Of a DNA stretch of 64,000 nt, positions 48,505 through 56,797 are shown in pieces. The DNA lies in NCBI RefSeq assembly GCF_000145235.1, contig NC_014391.1, positions 2,550,001 through 2,614,000 of the forward strand. Reading direction: 5' to 3'. Made by a program: the position numbers and the translations under genes. The number at the start of each line of letters is the position of its first letter. Positions within the stretch are counted from its first letter, which is position 1. The notes under the pieces were generated by a model. It was not told where the DNA came from. It saw only the letters and a list, made by a program, of their open reading frames with translations, and ran no database searches. Origin of the DNA: Micromonospora aurantiaca ATCC 27029 (GTDB lineage Bacteria > Actinomycetota > Actinomycetes > Mycobacteriales > Micromonosporaceae).

Positions 48505-51423
48505 GTGACGCAGCGCTCCCGCTCCTTCGCCGCTTCAGGTGTGAACGCCATCTTCACCCGTCTTGTCGCTTTCGCGAAAGTTCTGGAATTCTTATATGCT
48601 TCGGTTCGTCGCAGAAGGAGCGCGGTGTCCGGGTGGGTTCGGGCAGAGCGAGTAGCGGCGCGGCCGTACCAGGCGAAACACTTCCTCAATACTTTGCGGT
48701 GGACTGAGTCCTGGTACCTCAGTTCTCTTCTCTTCGGTGCTGTTATTGTAGGTTCAACCGCCTTGCGGCAGCATTCCCCGGTATTTTTGGAAGACTGGGC
48801 TCCCTCGAATGCAGGTGAAGCCTTGGGCTTGGCCTGGCAGGTCCAGACGTCCATCGCTGCAATTGCATTCGCTGGGCTGGCGCTAATCATCCAGCTTGCG
48901 ACAAACCCGCCCGTCGCAATCCGGAGCAGTCGGGAGGTCCTTTACCGGGAAACACTATTCCGCGGCTTGCTGCTGTTTGTGGGAATTAGTAATGTGACCC
49001 TCGGAATCGTTGGCACTTGGTTGGTTAGTGATGGTGCCCTGATCTTGTGTTTTGTGTTCTGCTTCGTGTTGCCCATCGGCTTCATCGGGTTCTCATACTT
49101 CCGGGCGGCGAGGTACTTTCTAGATGATCGAAAGGCTGCGGCCAGCGCCCTATCACTGCTTGAAGAAAAGCTTGCAAAGGGGCTTTATCTGCTCGACTTG
49201 CAAGCCGGGTCGAATGCTAGGCTAGGCGAGCTATTTCCGACGAGCAGTCCGATTAGGTTCGGTTCAAGGTTGCCTCATAATGTCCTCAGCGTAGACCTGG
49301 TGGTAGCTGAGAGCTTGGCCGTGATCGAAGACGTCGACTATCTCTCATTGAAGAGGGCTGGTTCCCGCATTCTGTCGCAGCTTCCAGCGTCGGAGCTTCC
49401 CGCAACTGAGGGTGGGGTGAGCCTTGTCAAGCCAGCGATCCATTCTGATGCTAACCAGTTGTTTCTGAGCCTCAACTATGCGATCGGCGAAACCGTTCAC
49501 GCAGGCAGGCCAATCTTCAGTCTTGTATCCGGGGCTGCCATCAGTGACTCACGAGCGAGTTCCTTCGCCCGCGAGCTACGCCGCTGCGTCTCATTGAAAG
49601 AGGGCGGCAGGGAGGAGGATGGCCTCAGGGACGAATTGGTGACGCTGAAGGACAGCCTGCTCGTAGCGATTTCTGCCGGGACTACCGGGGCGCTTCGACG
49701 AGGGCTGGATGCGTACGAGAAATTGTTTGGACGGGTGATCGCAAGTCTTCACTCAAGTACCGAACCCACTACCCACTTCTTCTACGGGGCATACGGGCCA
49801 TACTGGAGGTGGCTCCAACGAGATGTTCGCGAGGTCGCCTTGGCTGCTATTTCATCTTTGGGCGAGCGAGGGCTGTCCGTTGCGGTAGATAATGCGTACT
49901 CCTTGTGCCGCATGTCGTTTGAGGGTGGAGACTACGACGCCCTAAGGGAGTTTTTGTCGCTCTATCCCGCCTACTTGTACGCCGCCGAGGGTGCGGCCTC
50001 CATAGACTCGCCAGAGTACATAGCAGTTTCTCTGCAGAATCTTACTGACCTTTACATGCGAAGCAGGGTCGAGCGAAATCCGTCCGCCCAAGAGGTTGTA
50101 GACCGGCACGTGGCTGACGTATGGGCTGGAATGCTCCGCGTCTACGTCGATAGGCCGGATCCGGACTCTCTAAAACGTCTACTCGCCTACTTTGGCCATC
50201 CGATCTTATTCTCTTCGAACGTGAGGCGGTCCGGGGCGCGAGCGAAAGCGGCAACTCTGCTGGCCGTCTTTGGGTGGACGCTTTACCGTACACACAAACT
50301 TGGAGCCTCTGACGGGCTCAAGCAGATTGCGGCTGACTTGATTGAGTCGGTTCCTTCTCGCATGCTGTGGGAAGCGTACGCTGATGTGGTCGATGAGTCG
50401 GCTCGCATCCCACCATGGAGTAATTGGGAGATCTCGACCAAGGTCCCCCTTCAGTTTCACTTTGCGGAGTTTGACTCATATCTGGCAACTGGTGCGCTCC
50501 TGATGGCTGGACGAGTTGGTGCTTTCTGTGTCCCGACTGAGCCATCAACGGAAGATAGCGACCAGGCCGGCAGGTTGTTGGCTGGCTTTGACCTGGCCCG
50601 GACCCTCGGCGAGATTCTTCCCTCTTGTGCACTTGGTGACGGGCAAACGCTAAAGGATATCCTCAATGAAGTCATTGTGAAGCGCAGGGAGCGTGATAGG
50701 CAGTCGCTTCGGGTATCAACAATAGACAAAGAGAGGGTCCACCGATTTGTGGAAGCGATGAGATCCGCGCTTTTAGAGGAAAATACTAGAATCTCCTCGG
50801 TTTTTGCTGGTGAGGATTCAGTGGTGTCTGACGAGGATTCCTATGTCTACTTGAGTACGAGGATCCCAAAGGAGTACTTCGTATCAGTGCATGGAGAATC
50901 TGCGGATCCTGACTCGCTTGCTAGTAGCTATGCCCACGCCATTATCGCAGGCGAGAACAAATTCATCGTCAAGGCCATAGCTTCCCAGGTGCCATGGGAA
51001 GAGGGGACCGTCGATGCCATCGGGAGTGCAGTGGCCAGCCTCCGGTCTGAGGATGCACCGGAACTGTTTATTGTGGTTCTGAACTCCTGGACGCTTGCCG
51101 ATGCGCTTGGTGTGGCAGATTGGTTCCCCGAAGGCAGTGCTCGTGCAGGCATTTTTCTCGATGTCGATGGACTTGGCGAGGGCTGTCTGGTGCTCGATCT
51201 TGCTCGTTCAAGGAACTTGATACGCCAGCCTCGTAAGCTGGACGGCTTGACCGATTGGGTAATTCTTCCAGACGTCGACGTCGCCGTTGCTGTTCGCGAT
51301 GTTCAGGAAGATGTTGCGGATCCTGTTGTCGAAGTCGCCGTAGGCGTCGCACTCGAGTGGCTGGACCCGCCTGTCGGCGTTACGGCATTCCGTGTTCGTC
51401 CAACTCCTTCCGCGGACAACTAG
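48505..51423 (+). CDS. Large hypothetical membrane protein (972 aa), island cargo
   Basis: A 972-residue protein from GTG 48505. Four membrane helices lie near 71-87, 115-132, 153-173 and 178-199. The remaining 770 residues are a large soluble, probably helical domain with no motif I recognise. The membrane part (AWQVQTSIAAIAFAGLALIIQLA) is like DUF2254-type membrane proteins, but only loosely. GC is clearly lower than in the chromosomal core, with many A/T third positions, which shows recent transfer. It is alone on its strand, divergent from the nuclease-like gene (167-bp gap), so the two may form a pair. Confidence 0.8.
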   Translation: MTQRSRSFAASGVNAIFTRLVAFAKVLEFLYASVRRRRSAVSGWVRAERVAARPYQAKHFLNTLRWTESWYLSSLLFGAVIVGSTALRQHSPVFLEDWAPSNAGEALGLAWQVQTSIAAIAFAGLALIIQLATNPPVAIRSSREVLYRETLFRGLLLFVGISNVTLGIVGTWLVSDGALILCFVFCFVLPIGFIGFSYFRAARYFLDDRKAAASALSLLEEKLAKGLYLLDLQAGSNARLGELFPTSSPIRFGSRLPHNVLSVDLVVAESLAVIEDVDYLSLKRAGSRILSQLPASELPATEGGVSLVKPAIHSDANQLFLSLNYAIGETVHAGRPIFSLVSGAAISDSRASSFARELRRCVSLKEGGREEDGLRDELVTLKDSLLVAISAGTTGALRRGLDAYEKLFGRVIASLHSSTEPTTHFFYGAYGPYWRWLQRDVREVALAAISSLGERGLSVAVDNAYSLCRMSFEGGDYDALREFLSLYPAYLYAAEGAASIDSPEYIAVSLQNLTDLYMRSRVERNPSAQEVVDRHVADVWAGMLRVYVDRPDPDSLKRLLAYFGHPILFSSNVRRSGARAKAATLLAVFGWTLYRTHKLGASDGLKQIAADLIESVPSRMLWEAYADVVDESARIPPWSNWEISTKVPLQFHFAEFDSYLATGALLMAGRVGAFCVPTEPSTEDSDQAGRLLAGFDLARTLGEILPSCALGDGQTLKDILNEVIVKRRERDRQSLRVSTIDKERVHRFVEAMRSALLEENTRISSVFAGEDSVVSDEDSYVYLSTRIPKEYFVSVHGESADPDSLASSYAHAIIAGENKFIVKAIASQVPWEEGTVDAIGSAVASLRSEDAPELFIVVLNSWTLADALGVADWFPEGSARAGIFLDVDGLGEGCLVLDLARSRNLIRQPRKLDGLTDWVILPDVDVAVAVRDVQEDVADPVVEVAVGVALEWLDPPVGVTAFRVRPTPSADN

Positions 51424-51791
51424 TGGGCCACCTCGGAATTCCGGGCTGATTTTGCGGAGTCGTGCAGCGGCCCCTGGGGCCCGGCGACCTCAGTCCCGTT
51501 GCCCGCCAAGCAGGCCGACGGGGAGGGGTGCGGCCGCCATTGTGGGGCGGGATGTGCCAGGTGGATACGAGCCACGAGACCTCTGCCAGCACGTCACCCG
51601 ATCCGGGGGTCTGCAGCCGCGGTGGCTTCTCCGGCAAGAAAGGCGGCGCCACGACCAAGGGCGATCGCTCGCTAGAAGGTCGGCGGTACAGCACTGCAGT
51701 ACAGCAACCGACGGCACGAAGCAGGACCACGGTGACCGTCACCGAACCGTCGGCCAGCGGCGGGAGCCGTACCAGACCGCGTTGCCGATCT
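51424..51791. other. No clear gene, left of att copy 2
   Basis: 368 bp between the 972-aa gene and the second tRNA-Pro fragment. Open frames are short, Arg/Ser-rich and lack ribosome sites. No feature supported apart from possible terminator-like GC runs. Confidence 0.5.
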
Positions 51792-51846
51792 CTGGGGGTC
51801 AAGGGGTCGTCGGTTCGAATCCGGCCGTCCCGACGCAGGTCAGAGG
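51792..51846 (+). repeat. Attachment site copy 2 (tRNA-Pro 3' fragment)
   Basis: 55 bp identical to 36170-36224, from the anticodon loop through the T arm and acceptor to GACGCAGGTCAGAGG. The 5' half of the tRNA is missing, so it is an att site and not a tRNA gene. It marks the boundary between two tandem elements. Confidence 0.95.
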
Positions 51847-51877
51847 GCTGATCCGGAAATCGGATCGGCTCTTTTCG
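51842..51877 (+). terminator. Terminator after att copy 2
   Basis: AGAGGGCTGATCCG pairs throughout with CGGATCGGCTCTTT (14 pairs, four of them G-T), loop GAAAT, running into TTTTC. Different in sequence from the hairpins after copies 1 and 3. Confidence 0.78.
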
Positions 51878-52444
51878 CCGTTCCGGGGACCAAGATCAGT
51901 CAAGTTGAAGCGTGCCTAGCGCTGCTTGACCGTTGGTCAAGTTTCAGGTGCCTACCCGGGTCATTTGCCAAATTGCTCGTTCTCTGGATCAAGACGGCCC
52001 GCAAGTGGGCCGCGCCGGCTCGGCCTCGGCCTGTTGGCGGCGCAAGCGCCGGCATCGGCCGGCCACGCTGACGGAACCACCAAGGGCACAAGGGCTGAGG
52101 CGGGACGATCGGCGTCGGGCTTGCTCCCCGTTGAGGTTGGGGCGATCGGCTGCCGCGCTGCGGAGCTGCTTGCCCGCGGCCTCTCGTTGGTCGCCGCCTG
52201 CGGTTCAACGGCGGTGAGGACCAGGGCGTGACCCGTTCCCCCGGGTGCCCGATCCTCTACGCCGCCCGCCCGGCGCCAAGGGCGCTGCGCGTCGGCATGC
52301 CGGTGGCCTACGGCCACCCTTGACCCCGACCGGGCGCCGCAGTTCTTGGCACCTATCCGGGGGACGGGGGCAGACTGGCGGCTATCCGTCCGAGGACCTG
52401 GACGGTCTACGACAGCATGTTGATTCAGAGGGGCGGCCTTGGAC
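51878..52444. other. Remnant region of the second element, no clear gene
   Basis: 567 bp. Around 51964-51993 it has TTGCCAAATTG...GGATCAAGACGG, like 37884-37913 in the left part of the island. GC-rich inverted repeats follow (CGGCCC / GGGCCG). No credible coding sequence; the integrase expected next to this att site is absent. Confidence 0.5.
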
Positions 52445-52786
52445 GTGAATAGCGGCGAATCAACGGTGACCGTCCCGCTTGACCGGGCGATCGAGGTAGC
52501 TCGCTTGCTTGAGTGCCTCACCCGCTCGATTGACCGGATCGGTTCACGGGAGGCGAGCGGGACGGCAGACGCCGAGACCCTCGACCGGTTCATCACCGAG
52601 TGGCTGATCGGCCCTCAAGCGTCTCGGGCGCGAGGGGTCCTGTGGGATGCCATCAGCCAGGTAATCGGCGAGGAGGCGATAGAGGAAATCGCTGAAGCAG
52701 TGCCCAGTTTCCCGGACGCCCCTCCTGAGGAGGTGAGACGGCTTCGGCAGGAGATGTCGGCGCGGCAGAAGGTGCTCGGTGGGTAG
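52445..52786 (+). CDS. Small hypothetical protein (113 aa)
   Basis: Acidic, helical protein (IEVARLLECLTRSIDRIGS, VIGEEAIEEIAEAVPSF, EEVRRLRQEMSARQ). GTG 52445 has AGAGGGGCGG about 9 bp upstream; TTG 52439 is also possible. Not recognised. It is the only likely gene left between att copies 2 and 3. Confidence 0.6.
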   Translation: MNSGESTVTVPLDRAIEVARLLECLTRSIDRIGSREASGTADAETLDRFITEWLIGPQASRARGVLWDAISQVIGEEAIEEIAEAVPSFPDAPPEEVRRLRQEMSARQKVLGG

Positions 52787-53010
52787 CGTGGCGGCCAGCG
52801 GGGCAACGCAGGCCAAGCCAGGTGACTGCCAAGCAGCTTGCGGCTGTGTCCACACTTCCTAAAGCGTGCGCTGGTCATCGAGCGTGTCGGCGTCCCGGGG
52901 ACCATGTAGGGACCACACGGCCTGCGCGATGGTGCGCGGTACGACGTCGGTCGAACGGCCTGATCTTGAGGATAGCGTGTGTGACGTGCGTGGACGTGTG
53001 GCGAATCGTC

Positions 53011-53053
53011 CTGGGGGTCAAGGGGTCGTCGGTTCGAATCCGGCCGTCCCGAC
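53011..53053 (+). repeat. Attachment site copy 3 (attR)
   Basis: 43 bp identical to 36170-36212 (anticodon loop to one base past the tRNA end); identity stops there, whereas copies 1 and 2 agree for 12 bp more. This makes copy 3 the likely original chromosomal 3' end of tRNA-Pro and the right end of the island. Confidence 0.95.
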
Positions 53054-53059
53054 CGGTTG

Positions 53060-53087
53060 ACCTGGGGAGATGGAGATCTTCCCAGGT
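53060..53087 (+). terminator. Hairpin after att copy 3 (probable native tRNA-Pro terminator)
   Basis: ACCTGGGGAGA pairs with TCTTCCCAGGT (11 pairs, one G-T). It starts 6 bp after the att core, as a tRNA terminator would. No U-tract. Confidence 0.7.
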
Positions 53088-53133
53088 AACGGCGGTAACA
53101 TCCGGTAACGAATGATCTTTGATGGCGGTAACC
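53085..53133. repeat. GGTAAC repeats beside attR
   Basis: GGTAAC occurs four times in direct orientation at 53085, 53094, 53104 and 53128. Spacings of 9, 10 and 24 bp put the first three on nearly one face of the helix. Possible arm-type or iteron-like protein-binding sites next to the att core. Confidence 0.6.
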
Positions 53134-53240
53134 GTGCCGCGGGTTGAGGTCGTTCCCCCTCGGCGTTCACCGGCTTTGGCCTGCGGCTCCGCGCCAATGC
53201 CGGATGGGCCGGCATGTTGCCTCCTTGATTTCATATCGAG
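53134..53240. other. Short gap between attR and IS3
   Basis: 107 bp, no gene seen. Contains CGGCATT/CCGGCATG partial repeats (ATGCCGGATGGGCCGGCAT, a small inverted repeat). Confidence 0.4.
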
Positions 53241-53306
53241 TGAGCTACCCCCGCTTTCATGGAGCTTCTTGATCATGGTCTGATGGCCGTGGGGAGGAAG
53301 TTGTCC

Positions 53307-53618
53307 GTGGCAGCACCGAAGAAGTACCCCGATGAGCTACGTCAGCGCGCTGTGCGTTTGTACCGCGAGTCGGATCCGAAGCCGGTGATCCGGCGCCTGG
53401 CCGAGCAGCTTGGTGTGCATCACGAGGCGTTGCGGAACTGGATCCGCCAAGCCGAGGCCGACGCCGACGAGCGTCACGACCGGCCGACCAGCGAGATGGC
53501 GGAGGAGAACCGCCGGCTGCGCAGGGAGGTCGCCGAGTTGCGGCGGGCGAACGAGATCCTGAAGGCCGCGAGCGCGTATTTCGCGGCGGAGCTCGACCCG
53601 ACCCGGCGACGGTCATGA
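53307..53618 (+). CDS. IS3 OrfA (HTH transposase subunit)
   Basis: A 103-residue protein from GTG 53307 (GGGGAGGAAG 6 bp upstream): an HTH_Tnp_1 domain (YPDELRQRAVRLYRESDP, HEALRNWIRQAEAD) and a leucine-zipper-like helix (EENRRLRREVAELRRANEIL). It binds IS ends. The stop overlaps the OrfB start by ATGA. Confidence 0.92.
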   Translation: MAAPKKYPDELRQRAVRLYRESDPKPVIRRLAEQLGVHHEALRNWIRQAEADADERHDRPTSEMAEENRRLRREVAELRRANEILKAASAYFAAELDPTRRRS

Positions 53619-54541
53619 GGTTCATCCACGAACACCGTGACCAGTTCGCGGTCGCGCTCCTGCTACGGGTCCTCAACATCGGCGCCTCGACCTACTACGC
53701 GTGGGTGAAGCAGGTCGAGCAGCCCTGCGACCGCGACGTGGTCGACCTGGGTCTGGTCTCCAACATCCACGAGATCTGGGAGACATCGGGGCGCACCTAC
53801 GGCGCTGACCGGGTCCACCGGCAGCTACGCCGTGACGGCATCCGCGTGGGCCGTAAGCGGGTCGAGCGGTTGATGGCGCAGCAGGGCTGGCAGGGCGCGT
53901 TCCTGCGTCGAGGCTGGCGCGGCGGCTCCACGAAGCAGGATCCCCGGCACACGCCGGCGCCGGATCTGGTCAACCGGCAGTTCACCGCCGACGGGCCGAA
54001 CCGGCTCTGGGTCGCCGACGCCACCCGCATCCCCTGCGGTGAGGGCGTGTTCTGGTTGGCTGCGGTCCGCGATGCGTTCTCCCGCCGGATCGTTGGGTGG
54101 AAGACCTCCGACCGCTGCGACACCGACCTGATCCTCGCCGCCCTCGAATACGGCATCTGGTCGCGCGACGTCCGCGACGGCCAGTTGATCCACCACTCAG
54201 ATCGCGGGTCGAACTACACGTCGTTTCGCTTCGCGGAACGCTTACAGGACAACGGGATCCTGCCCTCGATGGGATCCGTCGGCGACTCCTACGACAACGC
54301 GCTGATGGAGAACTTCTGGTCGACGTTGAAGATCGAACTCGTCTACCGCACGAGCTGGCGGACCCGCGACGAGGCCGAGAACGCGATCTTCGCCTACATC
54401 GACGGCTGGTACAACACCCGCCGCATCCAGAAGGAACTGGACTACCTCAGCCCGAACGAGTACGAGACCGCCTGGCACACCCGCCAGACGCAACCAGCCG
54501 AGCCACCTATCGCCACCCCTGCGCCAGCCGGCAGCAGGTAA
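53615..54541 (+). CDS. IS3 OrfB (DDE integrase-type transposase)
   Basis: A 308-residue rve-type transposase. An HTH_21 segment (TYGADRVHRQLRRDGIRVGR) precedes the catalytic core with Asp in LWVADATRIP, Asp in LIHHSDRGSNYTS and Glu in NALMENFWSTLKIEL. ATG 53615 overlaps the OrfA stop, so it can be translated by coupling; many IS3 relatives use -1 frameshifting instead. Looks intact. Confidence 0.94.
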   Translation: MRFIHEHRDQFAVALLLRVLNIGASTYYAWVKQVEQPCDRDVVDLGLVSNIHEIWETSGRTYGADRVHRQLRRDGIRVGRKRVERLMAQQGWQGAFLRRGWRGGSTKQDPRHTPAPDLVNRQFTADGPNRLWVADATRIPCGEGVFWLAAVRDAFSRRIVGWKTSDRCDTDLILAALEYGIWSRDVRDGQLIHHSDRGSNYTSFRFAERLQDNGILPSMGSVGDSYDNALMENFWSTLKIELVYRTSWRTRDEAENAIFAYIDGWYNTRRIQKELDYLSPNEYETAWHTRQTQPAEPPIATPAPAGSR

Positions 54542-54571
54542 CCACCGCTCCATCAAAGCGGGGGGAACTCA

Positions 54572-55169
54572 CGTCGAGATCGCCGTTGCCGAGCACGGTC
54601 ACCGTGTCGGGCAGGGTGACCTGGGCCAGCCGGTTGACCTCCGGATAGGTGGTGCCGGGGAAGCCAATGCCAGCCCAGTCGCGGATGCGGCTGCGCGCGC
54701 CGTCGCAGCCCACCAGGTAGCGGGCGTTGATCCGGTACGGCCCGTCCGGGCCCCGCACCTCCACGGTCACCGCGGCCTCGTCCTGGCTTACCCCGATCAC
54801 CTCGTGCCCACGTTGGACGTCGACACCGAGTTCGCCGGTGCGTTCATCGAGCAGCCGCTCCAGCAGCGGTTGCGGCAGCGGCAGGGCGTGCAGCGGGGGA
54901 TCCGGCAGCTGGGTGAGGTCCAGGTGCACGCCGCCGAACGGGAACCGGGGGGCGAGGCCGGGGCCGGGGCAGGCGGCTTCGAAGCGTTCCAGTAAGCCCC
55001 GGTAGCGCAGCAGCTCCAGGATTTGCCCGCCGAGACCACCGGCCTTGGGGGTGTCCCGGCGCTGCGGCTGCCGCTCCAGCAGCAGCGGTCGCACACCGGC
55101 CAGACGCAGCTCAGCGGCTAGCATCAGCCCGGTCGGACCGGCGCCCACAATGACCACGTCGGCGTTCAT
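54572..55169 (-). pseudogene. FAD-binding aromatic monooxygenase, cut by IS3
   Basis: About 199 codons of a PF01494-type monooxygenase from ATG 55169: the FAD loop VVIVGAGPTGLMLAAELRLAG, LLLERQPQRRDTPKAGGLGG, and the DG motif YLVGCDGARSRIRDWAGI. The family is about 500 residues long; everything beyond GDLDVSSP is lost at the IS3 right end (54571). Such enzymes hydroxylate phenols and polyketides, for example anthracycline or rifampin-type substrates. It was probably a resistance or tailoring gene. Confidence 0.9.
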
Positions 55170-55289
55170 CACTGGCGACTCCGTTCGTACGCTTCCGTCG
55201 CATCCCCGCGTGACCCGCACGCGGTCAACAGCACACGCACTTCGCTACTCCCCATTTCCGTGGATTCTGGCCTCGGTTGACGATTCCTC

Positions 55290-55620
55290 ACCCAGCGGCG
55301 CGTTGCCGGGTGAAATCATGAAGATTCATCTCGACCGATCTTTGATCGTGTCGTCCCGCCGTGTGCGCGAGGATGGCGGCGACCAGTTCCTCGTGCGCCT
55401 CCGGCGGCAGCGTGTGGCTTATGCCGGCCACGATCATCAGCCGCGCTCCCGGGATCTGCTCGGGATGATCGTGCCGTGCCCCGGCTTGACCGGCTCGTGG
55501 CCGCCCTCGATGACCAGCGTGGGTGCCTTCACCTGGTGCAGCACCCCTACCGGCTCGAAGTCGGGCTTGGCCGCTGCGGCCATCCGGTGGTCGGCCGTCG
55601 CCGACAGGTTGCGGGCCGTC
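55290..55620 (-). pseudogene. Alpha/beta-hydrolase C-terminal remnant
   Basis: Minus-strand text VGVLHQVKAPTLVIEGGHEP and then, one frame over, IPGARLMIVAGISHTLPP and EELVAAILAHT. This is the end of an alpha/beta-hydrolase with the catalytic His in SHTLPP. A frameshift lies near 55455 and the N-terminal two thirds, including the Ser nucleophile, are missing. Confidence 0.72.
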
Positions 55621-55717
55621 GGCGCACGGCCTTCTTCAACTCCTGGGCGTGGTCCTTCATCGCGGCCCGCTCCTCGGCCGCGAATCCTTCCTGCTCACTG
55701 TTTCCGGTGCTGCTCAT
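55621..55717 (-). pseudogene. 5' fragment of a YdhG/DUF1801-like gene
   Basis: Minus-strand frame from ATG 55717 (GGAGTGATCTGCC upstream) reads MSSTGNSEQEGF then AAEERAAMKDHAQELKKAV, like the N-terminus of small DUF1801 proteins. The homology ends after about 30 codons, where the hydrolase remnant begins. It is divergent from the TetR gene and downstream of its operators. Confidence 0.55.
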
Positions 55718-55794
55718 GGCAGATCACTCCTTGCGGATTTGATGAGGCGCAATCCTGGGCCCGCGGGTGGCGACATGCCACCACGCTCCTCCAT

Positions 55795-55811
55795 CGGCAC
55801 GCACCGTGCCG
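55795..55811. promoter_or_regulatory. Operator 1, CGGCAC-N5-GTGCCG
   Basis: A 17-bp palindrome with 6-bp arms, in the 164-bp divergent region between the YdhG-like start and the TetR gene. The same arms and spacer length recur 57 bp downstream. Likely TetR autoregulatory site. Confidence 0.72.
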
Positions 55812-55851
55812 ATCGGGGCCTAATGTCGCACGCAGCCCGCTGCATTGTCAA

Positions 55852-55868
55852 CGGCACGCCGTGTGCCG
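55852..55868. promoter_or_regulatory. Operator 2, CGGCAC-N5-GTGCCG
   Basis: The second copy of the 17-bp palindrome, ending 13 bp before the TetR ATG and so overlapping its leader. A repressor bound here would block transcription or its own translation start region. Confidence 0.74.
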
Positions 55869-55881
55869 ATAGGATCGCGGC

Positions 55882-56496
55882 ATGACCGACACGCCTGCCA
55901 CGCCACGGCGCCGAGGCGCTGCGCGCACTGAAGAACTGCTGCGAGTGACCCTCGATCTGGCCGCGGAGGTCGGTTACGCGGGACTGAGCATCGAGGCGGT
56001 CGCCAGGCGGGCCGGGGTCGGAAAGCACACGATCTACCGGCGTTGGCCGTCCATCGCGGCGCTGCTGCTCGACGCGCTCAGCCTCGTGTGGACCAGCGAT
56101 CTGGACTACCGCAACGCCGGGGACGTCCGTGCGGATTTGCGCGAACAGTTCCTACGCTCAAGCCTGGCCCTATCCAGCCCGCCGATCGGCCCCGTCTACC
56201 GTGGAGTCATCGCCGAGGCGCAGGCCGATTCCACGCTACGGGCGACCCTGCACGAACGGTTCCTGGCCACCGTCGAGCAGAGCACCCTCGACCGGATCAC
56301 CCGCGCTCAGCGCGCCGGTGAACTCGCCCCAGGAGCGGACCTGGAATTCGCCGCCGAGGTGCTATGCGGCACTCTCTACTACCGCTGGCTGCTGTCAACC
56401 CGCCCCATCGACGAGAACGCGGTCGACGGACTGCTGGACATGTTCATGGCCGCGTACGGCACATCAACTCGTTGCAGTGACCATGAGCGTTGTTGA
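55882..56496 (+). CDS. TetR-family transcriptional regulator
   Basis: A 204-residue repressor. The N-terminal HTH (VGYAGLSIEAVARRAGVGKHTIYRRWPS, about 32-60) is typical TetR with a TetR_C-like (PF16859-type) ligand domain after it. ATG 55882, AGGA 8 bp upstream. The last residues (TRCSDHERC) look atypical, so the end may be shifted by a small indel. Two palindromes upstream suggest autoregulation and control of the divergent, now broken genes. A link to the AHBA cluster is possible but unproven. Confidence 0.9.
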   Translation: MTDTPATPRRRGAARTEELLRVTLDLAAEVGYAGLSIEAVARRAGVGKHTIYRRWPSIAALLLDALSLVWTSDLDYRNAGDVRADLREQFLRSSLALSSPPIGPVYRGVIAEAQADSTLRATLHERFLATVEQSTLDRITRAQRAGELAPGADLEFAAEVLCGTLYYRWLLSTRPIDENAVDGLLDMFMAAYGTSTRCSDHERC

Positions 56497-56797
56497 CGGC
56501 GTGGCCGCTACCGGCCATGGGCGCAGCAACTCACCACCGAACTCCTCGGCCGCGACAGCCGCAACCTGCCAGGCGTACGTGAGTTCGCCAGTCGAATCGG
56601 GTTGATCTAACCCTCTGCTTCCTATCGCGGCTGCTGCTCCTGCGCGTGGGTAGGTTCCGGTCAGGCGGCGACTGTCATGTCGGGACAGTGCACCCCTATA
56701 GACCCCTATTGATGCGTAAGGATGTCGTCGCGGAGCGTTATCGTCTGACGGTGTCGCCGCCCCCCGACGGCAAGATCGTCTGACGGAGAGGATCGCC
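56497..56797. other. Intergenic region before glycosyltransferase
   Basis: 301 bp, no gene seen. AT-richer text CACCCCTATAGACCCC near 56690 includes a repeated CCCCTAT (56693 and 56703) and may be promoter sequence for the cluster's first gene. GGAGAGGA at 56785 is the ribosome site. Confidence 0.5.

Larger units (their letters stand above)
53241..54571 (+). mobile_element. IS3-family insertion sequence
   Basis: 1331 bp with 25-bp terminal inverted repeats (53241-53265 and 54547-54571, 22 of 25 matching; ends TGAG...CTCA). Two overlapping frames encode OrfA and OrfB. No target duplication is visible (GAG on the left, CGT on the right). The right end cuts a FAD monooxygenase gene, so a deletion next to the IS is likely. 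Confidence 0.93.

Noticed and set aside
51792..51866. Additional tRNA genes at 51792 and 53011
   Set aside because: Only the 3' half of tRNA-Pro is present; no D arm or 5' acceptor strand.
52875..53276. Minus-strand frame over att copy 3 reading VGTAGFEPTTP, also seen at the tRNA-Pro copy
   Set aside because: This peptide is the antisense translation of the tRNA-Pro 3' end, a known false protein in databases.
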